Positions 1-11,400 of a DNA stretch of 64,000 nt are shown piece after piece. Positions within the stretch are counted from its first letter, which is position 1. The number at the start of each line of letters is the position of its first letter. The position numbers and the translations under genes were made by a program. Below the pieces are notes generated by a model. That model did no database searches and was not told where the DNA came from. It worked only from the letters and a program-made list of their open reading frames with translations. The stretch is from Acidobacteriota bacterium (lineage in GTDB: Bacteria; Acidobacteriota; Vicinamibacteria; Vicinamibacterales; UBA2999), in assembly GCA_963169195.1 (NCBI GenBank), contig CAUJDN010000030.1:1-64000 (forward strand), written 5' to 3'.

Positions 1-103
1 CCGAGTACTGCAGGTGGTCGCCGTAGCCCTTCATCGTCTTCAGGACGCGGGCACGCCGGAAGTCGTCGGAGATGTCGTAACAGACGAGGTAGGTATTGCG
101 CAT
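1..103 (-). CDS. cas2: CRISPR-associated endoribonuclease Cas2, N-terminal part (cut by window edge)
   Basis: The first 34 codons of Cas2, the structural subunit of the Cas1-Cas2 spacer integrase. The protein starts MRNTYLVCYDISDDFRRARV and continues with KTMKGYGDHLQYS; the beta-strand ending in YDI and the GDHLQYS block are characteristic of Cas2. The start at 103 is fixed by a strong GGAGGAGGC ribosome site directly upstream. The gene leaves the window at base 1. It lies on the same strand as the cas operon at 2240-9812 but is separated from it by a toxin-antitoxin island. The family call is firm; whether the rest of the gene is intact cannot be seen. Confidence 0.88.
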   Translation of the reverse strand, partial: MRNTYLVCYDISDDFRRARVLKTMKGYGDHLQYS

Positions 104-154
104 GCCTCCTCCGTGCCGTCTCGGACGGGGTTTCGGCAGGAACCGCTGTTGGCT

Positions 155-466
155 TCAGCCAGGGGGTTGCCGGAGCAGCTTCGCGACATCCCGCGTTCCG
201 CGGATGACGCGGGCGACGGCGACGGGTTGCGCGTCAGCGCGGTACACGATCAGGTAGGTGTGGACACGCCAGAATCGGTAGGCGGCGTGACTGGTCAGGT
301 CGGGGCGCTGATGTCCGAGGCCTGGGGCGTCTGCCAGCCTGTGTATCGCCTGCTCCAAGTCGTCCAGCACTCGAGCAGCGCGGTCCGCGCTCTCGGTCTC
401 GGCGATGTAGCGGCCAATCTCGAGCAGGTCGTCCTCGGCGGCCGGCGCGAGGACGAAGCGGGCCAT
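155..466 (-). CDS. parE: ParE/RelE-type toxin
   Basis: A 103-residue member of the ParE/RelE plasmid-stabilisation toxin fold. The start resembles the family (FVLAPAAEDDLLEIGRYI), the middle has the LADAPGLGHQRPDL loop, and the end has the YLIVYRAD strand and VIRGTRDVAKLL helix. Proteins of this fold poison gyrase or the ribosome; which target applies here cannot be told. Its start overlaps the stop of the antitoxin gene by one base (TGATG), so the two are translationally coupled. It ends about 50 bp before cas2 and looks intact. Confidence 0.85.
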   Translation of the reverse strand: MARFVLAPAAEDDLLEIGRYIAETESADRAARVLDDLEQAIHRLADAPGLGHQRPDLTSHAAYRFWRVHTYLIVYRADAQPVAVARVIRGTRDVAKLLRQPPG

Positions 467-735
467 CAGCGGAGGCCCAGTTTCTGTCGAATGTCCTGAA
501 ATGCCTTCTCGCCGTCGCGGACGTGCCCGGCCTCGACCTGTTCGATGCCGACGAGAATCTCACGGCGGATCTCGTCGCGTGTCAGGTCGCCCTCGCGCTC
601 CGTCCGTTCCAGGAGTGCGACAGCCGCGCGTACGGCGTCGGAGGGGCTGGCGAAGCGCCCGGCGGCGACCCGCTCCCGGATGAAAGCGTCGAGGTCGTCG
701 GGCAGAGTGACGGTGAGCGGTGTGGGGCGGCTCAT
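466..735 (-). CDS. parD: ParD-like ribbon-helix-helix antitoxin
   Basis: An 89-residue antitoxin for the ParE-like toxin that follows. Residues 7-20 (LTVTLPDDLDAFIR) form the DNA-binding ribbon strand and first helix of a ribbon-helix-helix domain; FASPSDAVRAAVALLE is the second helix; the charged C-terminus is the part that usually wraps the toxin. The ATG at 735 was chosen because the family starts with this MSRPTPLTVTLP-type sequence; the upstream extension of the open frame is not conserved-looking. A CACAAT hexamer ends 6 nt before the start, suggesting a leaderless message. Autoregulation is usual in the family and inferred here. Confidence 0.85.
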   Translation of the reverse strand: MSRPTPLTVTLPDDLDAFIRERVAAGRFASPSDAVRAAVALLERTEREGDLTRDEIRREILVGIEQVEAGHVRDGEKAFQDIRQKLGLR

Positions 736-747
736 GGGGTGATTGTG
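736..747 (-). promoter_or_regulatory. Candidate -10 box of the parDE-like operon
   Basis: On the minus strand the hexamer CACAAT (747-742) is followed by six bases and then the ATG at 735. This spacing matches the other putative leaderless starts in the window. The hexamer is only a partial match to TATAAT and no convincing -35 was seen. Confidence 0.35.
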
Positions 748-864
748 CCACGCCGGGGCACCGGCAAAGAATGAGTCTCGCATGGCCATCCTTCGGACGA
801 CGGGCGCACCCCGGCCGACCAAGACGAAGTTCTCTACCGGCCGTGAAGGGAATCCGCCAGTACG

Positions 865-996
865 TCACCCCTCGAGCCAGAGGCCGGCAAGCGGGACAAT
901 CAGACCCGGGAGCCCCGGCACGTTCACGTTGGCCTCGCCCGTGCCCGACGCCTCCAGCCGGTAGACGCCGTCGGCGAGGCGGTAGCACTCCAGCGA
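865..996 (-). pseudogene. 3' remnant of a Uma2-family gene
   Basis: One minus-strand frame reads LECYRLADGVYRLEASG and goes on to end in PGLIVPLAGLWLEG and a TGA at 865. This is the last part of a Uma2 (PD-(D/E)XK-like) protein, without the catalytic core. Bases 943-993 match 1626-1676 inside the neighbouring Uma2 gene over 51 bp with a single mismatch, so the piece is a paralogous or duplicated end. It directly abuts the broken DUF5615 gene. Non-functional by truncation. Confidence 0.7.
943..993. repeat. 51-bp direct repeat, copy 1
   Basis: Identical to 1626-1676 except at one position (955 versus 1638), including 36 bases with no mismatch (958-993 versus 1641-1676). Both copies encode the C-terminal LECYRLADGVYRLEASG part of Uma2 proteins. 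The repeats are direct and 683 bp apart. Confidence 0.85.
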
Positions 997-1011
997 CCCC
1001 TCGATCGCCTG

Positions 1012-1195
1012 GTGGCAAGCCGCGTGTTCGGGTCGCCCGTCACGATGACACGCCTCTCGACAGCAGCGAACTCGACGACTCCGTTATCGGGTCCGCCTTC
1101 CACCGACGCCGCTGAACGGCCAGGATGTCGGCGCCCTGGCAACAGTCGGCACAGATGTCGTGCGACGTGTTCTCGTCCCAGAGGAATCGGATCAC
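1012..1195 (-). pseudogene. DUF5615 PIN-like toxin, frameshifted and truncated
   Basis: From a GTG at 1195 the frame reads VIRFLWDENTSHDICADCC and then GADILAVQRRRWKADPIT, the N-terminal half of a DUF5615 (Mut7-C/PIN-like) protein with the early acidic residues of the active site. After codon 38 the frame fails and stops at 1040, while the next frame continues the family sequence (VVEFAAVERRVIVTGDPNTR). A one-base frameshift near 1082 therefore broke the gene, and its C-terminal part is replaced by the Uma2 remnant. The GTGA overlap with the DUF433 gene shows the original antitoxin-toxin coupling. Confidence 0.72.
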
Positions 1196-1515
1196 CGCCC
1201 GACCCGGCGCTCGAGATCCGCTCTCGTGAACCGGGACGGAAACGCCCGGAGCACCTCGTCGGCTACGTCGCGGAACGTCTGCTCCTGCGCCTCGAGGTAG
1301 GCGTCCACATCGTCGCGATGCCGAAGGTAGTAGGCCACCACGTCGTAGACGTCGGCGAGTTCCAGGATGGGATACCGCTCGACGATGGCCTCCGGCGTGG
1401 CCCCCTGCTGGAACTCCCAGAGCACGGTTTCGAGGGTGACCCGCGTGCGGCCCACCCGCAACGCGCCGTCCTGTTCGCGGAGCGGTGGAGCCTCGGCGGC
1501 AAGGTGGAGGGTCAT
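1192..1515 (-). CDS. DUF433 antitoxin-like protein
   Basis: A 107-residue DUF433 protein. It has the family pattern GALRVGRTRVTLETVLWEF, followed by QGATPEAIVERYPILELADVY, a winged-helix-like segment, then a charged C-terminus (FTRADLERRVGR). DUF433 genes are commonly found just before DUF5615 PIN-like toxins, and that order is kept here with a GTGA overlap. Since the toxin partner is broken, this may be an orphan antitoxin. The ATG at 1515 fits the family better than the upstream GTG at 1533, which lies inside a TATAGT hexamer (1537-1532). Confidence 0.78.
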   Translation of the reverse strand: MTLHLAAEAPPLREQDGALRVGRTRVTLETVLWEFQQGATPEAIVERYPILELADVYDVVAYYLRHRDDVDAYLEAQEQTFRDVADEVLRAFPSRFTRADLERRVGR

Positions 1516-1532
1516 GGCGTGGTCTCTGGTCA

Positions 1533-2075
1533 CTATAGCGCGGTCAGACCCTGCGTTCGAGTCAGAGGCCGGCCACCGGAATGGTCAGGCCCGGAACCCC
1601 GCACGCTGATCGTCTCGGTAACGGCGCCCGACGCCTCGAGCCGGTAGACGCCGTCGGCGAGGCGGTAGCACTCCAGTAACCTGGCGTCGGGATCGACGAC
1701 CTGGGAGTGGCGGACGCCGCGCGCGGCGTAGCGTCGGGTCTTGGTGGCGCGATCGTACTCGGGCCGCGACGGCGACAGCACCTCGACCAGCAAGGTGGGC
1801 GCGCCTTCGACGCCGCGTGCCGACAACTGGGGCCCGCGTGCCACGACCACGAGAGCGGGCTGGACGACGTCGTCCGGGGCGAGGATGACGTCCAGCGGGG
1901 CGTTCAGCACCAGGTGATCCTCGGGGTCACGGAAGGAGCGTTCGAGGATGCGCTGGAGCTGGCGGCCGGCGAACTGGTGGGCGGGCGACGGTGCGGGCGT
2001 CATGTGGACCTCTCCGTCGAGCACCTCGTAGCGCTTTCCGTCGTCGGGGAAGGTGCAGTAGTCGTCGTAGGTCAC
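1533..2075 (-). CDS. Uma2-family endonuclease-like protein
   Basis: A 180-residue protein of the Uma2 (DUF820) family, which adopts a PD-(D/E)XK nuclease-like fold of unknown biological role. Visible motifs are YEVLDGEVHMTPAPSPAHQ (catalytic Glu region), PTLLVEVLSPSRPEYDRATK (Asp/Glu-x-Lys region) and GVRHSQVVDPDA. The GTG at 2075 overlaps the stop of a small upstream frame (GTGA). The last ~15 residues look out of frame: a shift at a GGGG run near the codons for VRG would restore PGLTIPVAGL and a stop at 1562, as in other family members. The core is intact, so it may still function. Confidence 0.75.
   Translation of the reverse strand: MTYDDYCTFPDDGKRYEVLDGEVHMTPAPSPAHQFAGRQLQRILERSFRDPEDHLVLNAPLDVILAPDDVVQPALVVVARGPQLSARGVEGAPTLLVEVLSPSRPEYDRATKTRRYAARGVRHSQVVDPDARLLECYRLADGVYRLEASGAVTETISVRGSGPDHSGGRPLTRTQGLTAL
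1626..1676. repeat. 51-bp direct repeat, copy 2
   Basis: Partner of 943-993, with one mismatch over 51 bp, located in the 3' part of the Uma2 gene. Confidence 0.85.
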
Positions 2076-2218
2076 GCGGCGCGGCAGGATGTGGTGAGGT
2101 ATGGGTGCGCCCGGCTGGGATCAGTATACGGCGGGGCGGGATGCCCGCGCTTGCGGTTGGCGATGAAGCGGTCAGGGTCGTCGAGGATGGAGAACGTGAC
2201 GGAGGTTCTGCGGCTCAT
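2072..2218 (-). CDS. Small open frame coupled to Uma2, ParD-like N-terminus
   Basis: A 48-codon frame that starts MSRRTSVTFSILDDPDRFIA. This resembles the start of the ParD-like protein at 466-735 (MSRPTPLTVTLPDDLDAFIR), but the second helix is missing and the rest (proline-rich, no pattern) is not recognisable. Its TGA overlaps the GTG start of Uma2 in a GTGA junction, so translation could be coupled. It is either a degraded antitoxin or a leader frame for Uma2. Whether it is expressed as a protein is uncertain. Confidence 0.35.
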   Translation of the reverse strand: MSRRTSVTFSILDDPDRFIANRKRGHPAPPYTDPSRAHPYLTTSCRAA

Positions 2219-2239
2219 GGGGTGTTTCCGCCACCGGCC

Positions 2240-3829
2240 CTACACGTCCGCTCCGAACAGTCCCAGCCCGAAATGCGCGCCGTAGCCGAGTGTCAACGGT
2301 CCCCGCACAGGCTGCTCGAACGTCAGCCGGAGGGCAACGCCCGCGTCGACGGGCGGCGGGGCTGCCGGTGGTCGTCTGACTCGAACGGCATGCCTCATGT
2401 GCAGTGTCTGGTCGGTCCAGGGGAGTACCTCGACACGAGCCGGAGGCAGCTTCCGTGAACTCAGCTCCGCATGGATCTGCCCTTCGAGGGTGTTGTGGCC
2501 CTGGCGCTTTACGAACCGCGGTGCCACGAATGGCGTGACGCTGGACCATATGCGGGAACCGGTGCCCTGCGAACCCAGCACACCGCTGGCAGCGCGGCCG
2601 AGCGGATCGGGAAGGCCGCGCATCAATTCGAGTCCACCGAAGCCGGCGACTGCGACACGAAGTTCACCGATACCGCCCTTCGTCCACGTGCGCTTCAGAT
2701 TCCGCACTGCCTGCTGGGCAACAGAGCCGAGACCCATCGGAGCATGGATCAGCGCATGATCGAGTCGCCCGTCATCGTCCAGATCGAGTGGGATGATGTG
2801 CGCGTGCCGGTGCCCCTTTAGCGGGACACCATCACTCCCTCGCCCCGTCAGTTCAGGGCAATCCACTGCATGCCCGAGGCCAACCCTGGCGATCAGTGCC
2901 CGATGGAGCATCTCGGCTTGCGGCAGGACGCGTGACATCTGTGGCAGCGCACCTGCACCCCCACTGGGCGTCGTAAGTGCGAGCAGCGCCATCTCCACCG
3001 GAACCGGACGATGACGCGAGACGAAGACAGGGACTCCGACAGAAAGGCTGTCCGAGGGGCGCCAGTAGAGGACCTTCCGTGCCCCGGGCGGTTGACTCCA
3101 CCGGAACGACTTCCACCAGGCTGTGTCTCTCTGGAGGCATTCGACAAGGTCATCAGGGTACGGCTCCGAGGCTTTGTTCAGCTTCCCGGCAGCTGGCTTC
3201 CTTCCCTTGTCAGCCGTCAATGCCGCGGTCGCATCCGCGACTGCCGACGCACGCCAGGTGGCATAGTCCAGCGGTGACTCCGGCGCCATCAGTGGAACCT
3301 GCTCATATCCTCGGCCCAGGCGAAGGCCCTCGCTGTGAGGCAGCGCCTCAACCCCCTCGGTGAACTCGACGGAGTCTGGCAGAACCTCCAGGTCGACCCA
3401 GCTCTCGCTGCGCCCAAGGTAATCCATCACCCGCGCCAGCCGCTGCAACTCCGCCGAGCCTGTCGCGGACAGCTGGCAGTCCCAGCGGACGGCCAGTGTG
3501 CCCTGCCCCACTTCGGCCCAGGTGTCGAAGACAAGCGTGGTTCGCTCGCGTCCCTTCTCGAATTTGCCTGTCGGCATGTAGTGACGCGTGTGCGCCACCG
3601 TCGCTTCGGGAAGTCGATACGTCGGCAATGTCGTCGCCAGGGTCTCGAGCAGTTCCCTTGCCGCATCCGGGACCTCGGTCCAGCCGAGCTTCGTGTATCC
3701 CGTCGCCACCAGGGCCCGCAGGATCCTCCAGGGGCTGGGCGGCCACTCCACGAGGCCCTCGTTGACATGATGGCCCCATGGGGTTGCGTGATATCGCCCA
3801 CCAGGGAAACGGAACAGCAACGTCGGCAT
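2240..3829 (-). CDS. csb2: Type I-G CRISPR-associated protein Csb2 (Cas5-Cas6 type)
   Basis: A 529-residue Csb2 (GSU0054 family), the I-G Cascade subunit regarded as a Cas5/Cas6 fusion that binds the crRNA handle and may process pre-crRNA. The N-terminus (FRFPGGRYHATPWGHHVNEG, then VEWPPSPWRILRAL) is diagnostic. The C-terminus ends in a glycine-rich RAMP loop, LGYGAHFGLGLFGADV. It starts 3 bases after the csb1 stop and is the last gene of the cas3-csx17-csb1-csb2 run. Length is normal for the family. After it, the expected cas4-cas1 gene is absent. Confidence 0.92.
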   Translation of the reverse strand: MPTLLFRFPGGRYHATPWGHHVNEGLVEWPPSPWRILRALVATGYTKLGWTEVPDAARELLETLATTLPTYRLPEATVAHTRHYMPTGKFEKGRERTTLVFDTWAEVGQGTLAVRWDCQLSATGSAELQRLARVMDYLGRSESWVDLEVLPDSVEFTEGVEALPHSEGLRLGRGYEQVPLMAPESPLDYATWRASAVADATAALTADKGRKPAAGKLNKASEPYPDDLVECLQRDTAWWKSFRWSQPPGARKVLYWRPSDSLSVGVPVFVSRHRPVPVEMALLALTTPSGGAGALPQMSRVLPQAEMLHRALIARVGLGHAVDCPELTGRGSDGVPLKGHRHAHIIPLDLDDDGRLDHALIHAPMGLGSVAQQAVRNLKRTWTKGGIGELRVAVAGFGGLELMRGLPDPLGRAASGVLGSQGTGSRIWSSVTPFVAPRFVKRQGHNTLEGQIHAELSSRKLPPARVEVLPWTDQTLHMRHAVRVRRPPAAPPPVDAGVALRLTFEQPVRGPLTLGYGAHFGLGLFGADV

Positions 3830-3832
3830 GAA

Positions 3833-7121
<3,289 letters not shown>

Positions 7122-7125
<4 letters not shown>

Positions 7126-9812
7126 GGCGTGACCTCACTCGCCTGCCACGTCGGATCCGCGGTGCTGAGCGCGGAGGCGTTCCGATCAGCCGCTATCAGC
7201 AACGCCTCCAGGAACGCCACCCCCGCCGGGCCGTAGCGATTCAACAGTCCGATCGACCGCTCCCTCCAGCTCGCACCGGTCGTTGGCGACAGGCCCAGGG
7301 CCGCCGGTTGAAGCGTGATGGACAACAATGGAACGGCCGAAGGCCCCGGCGCGAGAACCACGGACGGCAACTCATCAGCCTCTCGGACACCTCGAATCGG
7401 CTGACCACGTCCATCACAGTCGGGATAGTCCTGGTCCTTCGGCGTGGCGTGCAGCCCCCCGCGCACCTTGCCGTGATGCGAGGCCACGAGATAGACGACG
7501 AGGTCGAACACCGGCGCCGACATTCCCACGATCTGCTCTTCGAGTCCGGTGGGCGCACGCTGCGGCATGCGGTCGATCTCGTGGCCAAGCAGCGCAAGGC
7601 TCTCGACCCACGGCCCCAGCAGGGCGTCGTGCCCTGGTGCGCACTGCCTCAGAACGGAGAACAGGGCCAGCGCGGAAACGAGTTCGTGCCGGAAACCGGG
7701 CCTCGATGCGGTCCCATCGTGCATCGGGTACAGGCGCGTGCGGTGTGCCCACGCTGCTTTGGGAGCCTTGGCCAAGTCTCGTCGGCCGGGCCTGCCGGTG
7801 CCACCGATTGAGTTCTGGAATGCCGGATGTGCCTTGCCGATGTCGTGCCATCTGGCGGCCACGGCAAGGGCCGATCCCAGCTCATCGGGCACACCCACCT
7901 GGGATGCCAGCTCGACAACCTTGGCGACGACCTCCTCCGAATGGAAGGCAATCGTCTTCCATTCCCCCCGGCTGAAGGCGTCCGAGTCGTCGCTGTTGTC
8001 CGCATCTGAGCTCAAGTCGGCCCAAGCATCACCTGCCTTCGGAAGTGAGACTTCGTCGACATGTTCCCTGGAGGCTGGGGAGAACCCGCGATCCGGGAGG
8101 TAGCCACCCGAATCAGCAGCGACACAGACTACGGAACCAGGCAGCAATCGCTCGCGGCTGGCCACCACCCATTCACCGTCCAGCCAGTCCCATACCCACG
8201 CGCGAAGCCCAGGTCGCAGCCGCTTCACCTTGCTGTCCGGACCGAAGAGCCACGTTCTGGCCTCGAGAAACGGGACCGCACACAGCTCGTCTCGCGTCGG
8301 CTGCCGCTCGGGCGAAGGGGACGGGACATGATCAGACGTCGCCTTCGGGACAGCTGTCCAGAAGAGCTGGAGGTCCCGGTCGTCGCTTGTGCGCACGAAC
8401 CGACTGATGTCGATGTCGGCGCCCGTCAAGTCTGGTGTCGTGTCGAACAGCTCCTCGAACTCACGACGAATGATCAGATGCTTTGGCCGATACGGATAGA
8501 GCCGCTTGATACCGGCCCCATCGAGGCTGCTCTCGAAGGCATCGAGCTGCGCAATCCCCACCCCGGATTCCTTGAGCAGGTGCACCGCCCCTCGCGCGGC
8601 CTCGAGTTCCTCGGCAGCATATGGCCGAGCGGCCGAGTCGTCGTCGCCGCGGTCTACGACAACAACATGACCGTGGCCACCGTATCTCGCACACCTGCCG
8701 AAGCGCTGAACGAGGGATGGCCACGGTGCCAGGTCCGTCACGAGGCATCCGGCCGAGATATCGACGCCCGCCTCCACAACCTGGGTAGCCACCACAATGC
8801 GGTCCACTCCCCTGACACAGGCCCCGCGATTCAGGAACTCTGTCCGCCAGTTCGCTCGCTCGTGGGGTCGGAATCGACCATGAACCAGCCGAATGTCCTG
8901 TACCGGTAACAGCTTCCGCAGGGCGTCGAAGACATCCAGAGTGCGCGATACGGTGTTGCAGACAACAAGGGTAATCCGTCCGTATGGACCACTTTCAACC
9001 CCGGCGTGGGCATCCATCACGACCTGCGCATACGCTCGCGAGTCGTCTGCTCTTACGGCCTTCAGTTCCACGGTCTTCCTGGACGTCGAAGCCGACGGTA
9101 GTGCGTCGACAGTGACGGTCACGGGCTTGTTGGCCCACTGGGCAAGACGCTGATGGGTGTCGACGCTGTCGAGCCATTCGGGCTGGAGGGTCGCACTCAT
9201 CCACCAGGTGTGTCGCGGCCGGAGAGACTTCGGTTGGTCTTCGTCCAGAAACGCCTGCACCTGGGCGCTGGTGGCGAGGCCGACGTCCATCAACTGGACC
9301 TCATCCATCACCCATAAGGCGTCCTGCCCCAACAGCCCGAACTCCAGTGGCCAACGGGCCCGGCCAGCCGCATACCCTCGATTGAGCGCCCGGGACAGCA
9401 ACATGTCCTGCGTACCAACCAGAACGGCACACTCTCCGGGGTACAGCGCCCAGTCGGCGCCAGTCTCTGCACCTCCCATCAGGGTGTGCACGCCAACCTG
9501 TCCTCTGTGGTCCTCTGACCGGTTCCATAGCAGGCCGAGGTGCTCCAAGCCCTGCCTGGCGACGGCTTCCGTCTGCTCGACGAGCACTCTCATGGGAAGG
9601 CACCAGACAAGCCGTCGCGGCCAACGGTGGTCGTTCCTCGCCAGTCGATGCCACGACCAAGCGGCAAGGACACCGAGCGTCTTCCCCATGCCCGTCGGCA
9701 CGCGAAGGAGACGGCTCGTTGGCTCGCCGGCCTGCGCGAGCTCAAGTTGCCAGTCGTAAGGTTGAGCGGCCCCTCCCGACATGCGGGTGAACCATTCGGC
9801 GAAGCTGGGCAT
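7122..9812 (-). CDS. cas3: CRISPR-associated helicase/nuclease Cas3, helicase-HD order
   Basis: An 896-residue Cas3, which unwinds and degrades DNA recruited by the Cascade complex. Residues 37-45 are Walker A (RVPTGMGKT), 170-173 the DEVQ box, 206-208 SAT, 369-376 motif VI (QRFGRCAR). The HD nuclease is at the C-terminus: H624, HDIGK at 656-660, H709 and SHH at 778-780. This helicase-then-HD order is the reverse of the usual Cas3 but fits I-G systems. The ATG at 9812 starts MPSFAEWFTRMSG; the longer open frame upstream is a shadow of the SEC-C gene. A TAGGAT hexamer ends 8 nt before the start. Confidence 0.95.
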
Positions 9813-9926
9813 CGGCCGACATCCTACTTGAACTGGAGTGTCAGATGAGGTCACACCCGGTTCGCGTGGCTGCCAACCCGGAACCGGCTCGTATGGGCGT
9901 GCACGCGCCGGTGCTACCATCCCCGC
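9813..9926. promoter_or_regulatory. Divergent promoter region, cas3 and SEC-C gene
   Basis: A 114-bp gap between the divergent start codons at 9812 and 9927. Facing cas3, TAGGAT (9826-9821) ends 8 bases before the ATG. Facing the SEC-C gene, TACCAT (9915-9920) ends 6 bases before the ATG. Neither start has a ribosome site, so both may be leaderless. No clear -35 or inverted-repeat operator was found. Confidence 0.4.
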
Positions 9927-11276
9927 ATGCCTGCGCCCGGCCGCAACGACCCCTGCCGGTGCGGCAGCGGGAAGAAATACAAGCACTGCTGCCTCACCCG
10001 CGCGCAGGCGGCCACCGGCATCACACCCGCCGATCGCGACGAGGTCTCCGCCGCCCTGGCGCGCTACACGCGCCGCCCCGAGTGGGACGACGTCGTGGCC
10101 AATGCCGCCCTGATGTGGATGGGCGAAGATCCCGACAGTGACCCCGAGGACGCCATCGACGACATCCTCGCGCTCGACACCTCCCGCGACACGTTCTTCG
10201 ACTGGCTGTTCTACGACCTGCCTCTGGAGGACCGGCGGACCGTCGCGGACACGTTCCTCGATCGCCATGCCCGCTCGCTCAATCCCCGCGCGCTGGACTA
10301 CCTGCGCCTGATGCAGGGGACCTGCCTGCGCGCCTGGCAGGTCCGCTCCGTCCAGCCCGGCGTCGGCATGACCCTGCGCGACCTCTGGTCGAACGACGAG
10401 GTCACCGTCGCCGAGCGCACCGCCTCCCGCCAGGTCGTCATCTGGGACGTGCTCGTCGCGCGGGTGGCGCGCCACGTGGACGGGACGAACCAGCTCGAGG
10501 GCTCCGCCATGCTGCTCCCCGCGACAGCGGCGCCGGTAATCGCGAAGGGGCTGAAGGCGGAGCATCGCCGCCTCCGCCGCCGGATGCCCGACGTGCCCGA
10601 CACGTTCTTCTTCAAGGTCAAGGCGCCCTTCTTCCACATCCTGTGGGACCAGCTCGTGGCCGGCGCGGAACCGCCGGACCTGCAGACGACCGAGGGCGAT
10701 GCCTTGTCGTTCAGCGAGCTCGAGTTCGCAGTGCCAGGGGCGGGCGACGCCTTCGCTGCCCTGCTCCGCGAGGCCGACTTCGAGGTGGACGAGGGCGGAG
10801 AGGCCGTCTGGACGGAAGAGGGCCCGCAGGGCCGGCGCGTGCTGGGCAGCGTGTCGTGCACGAAGGGCACGCTGGCCCTGAGGACGCTGTCGCGCGAACG
10901 CGCGGCGCGCGCCCGGATCCGCCTCGAGGAAGTGCTCGGCCCGCTGCGGCTGCGACGCGAGGAGCACCGCGAGCCGGACCTGACCAGGCCCGACGACCTG
11001 TCCGTGCCGCCCGCCGGCCCGGACGAGCAACCTTCGCTCGACGACATCCCGGAACTCGCCGCCTACCGCGACCGGCTGGACCGCGAGTGGCTGGAACTGG
11101 AGGTCCCGGCCCTGGACGGCCAGACGCCACGCCAGGCCGCGAAGGACCGCCGCCTGCGTCCGCGCCTGAGGAATCTGCTCATCGACATCGAAAACCGCGA
11201 GGCACGGATGGCAGCCCCGAACCCGGCGAGGGATCTGACCTGGATGTGGAAGGAGCTGGGAGTGAAGCGGCCGTAG
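9927..11276 (+). CDS. SEC-C metal-binding domain protein
   Basis: A 449-residue cytoplasmic protein. Residues 1-25 hold a SEC-C zinc-binding motif: NDPCRCGSGKKYKHCC, with C10, C12, C21 and C22 as likely ligands. This motif occurs at the ends of SecA and in many uncharacterised proteins. The remainder is acidic and rich in Leu, Arg and Asp, with no recognised domain. It is transcribed away from cas3, and nothing in the sequence ties it to CRISPR function. No role is assigned. Confidence 0.8.
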   Translation: MPAPGRNDPCRCGSGKKYKHCCLTRAQAATGITPADRDEVSAALARYTRRPEWDDVVANAALMWMGEDPDSDPEDAIDDILALDTSRDTFFDWLFYDLPLEDRRTVADTFLDRHARSLNPRALDYLRLMQGTCLRAWQVRSVQPGVGMTLRDLWSNDEVTVAERTASRQVVIWDVLVARVARHVDGTNQLEGSAMLLPATAAPVIAKGLKAEHRRLRRRMPDVPDTFFFKVKAPFFHILWDQLVAGAEPPDLQTTEGDALSFSELEFAVPGAGDAFAALLREADFEVDEGGEAVWTEEGPQGRRVLGSVSCTKGTLALRTLSRERAARARIRLEEVLGPLRLRREEHREPDLTRPDDLSVPPAGPDEQPSLDDIPELAAYRDRLDREWLELEVPALDGQTPRQAAKDRRLRPRLRNLLIDIENREARMAAPNPARDLTWMWKELGVKRP

Positions 11277-11388
11277 TCCCGCCGTCGCTCGCTTCACGTC
11301 GTGCTCTCGAACGATGCGGGCAGTCCCGCCCGCACCCGCTCGCTCCGGCTCGCTCTTGCACGCACGGCCGCGCCGCTGGCACCTGCGC

Positions 11389-11400
11389 TATCCTTGCCCC
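11389..11400 (+). promoter_or_regulatory. Candidate -10 box giving a leaderless start at 11401
   Basis: TATCCT at 11389-11394 is followed by exactly six bases and the ATG at 11401. No ribosome site lies between, so a start of transcription at the ATG is plausible. Confidence 0.4.

Noticed and set aside
14-499. Plus-strand open frame of 161 codons over the ParE/cas2 region
   Set aside because: It is antiparallel to well-supported minus-strand genes (parE and cas2) and has no ribosome site or family match.
9813-11297. N-terminal extension of the cas3 frame to 1391 residues
   Set aside because: The extra residues are the antisense of the SEC-C gene and lack Cas3 character; the Cas3 family starts at MPSFAEWF.
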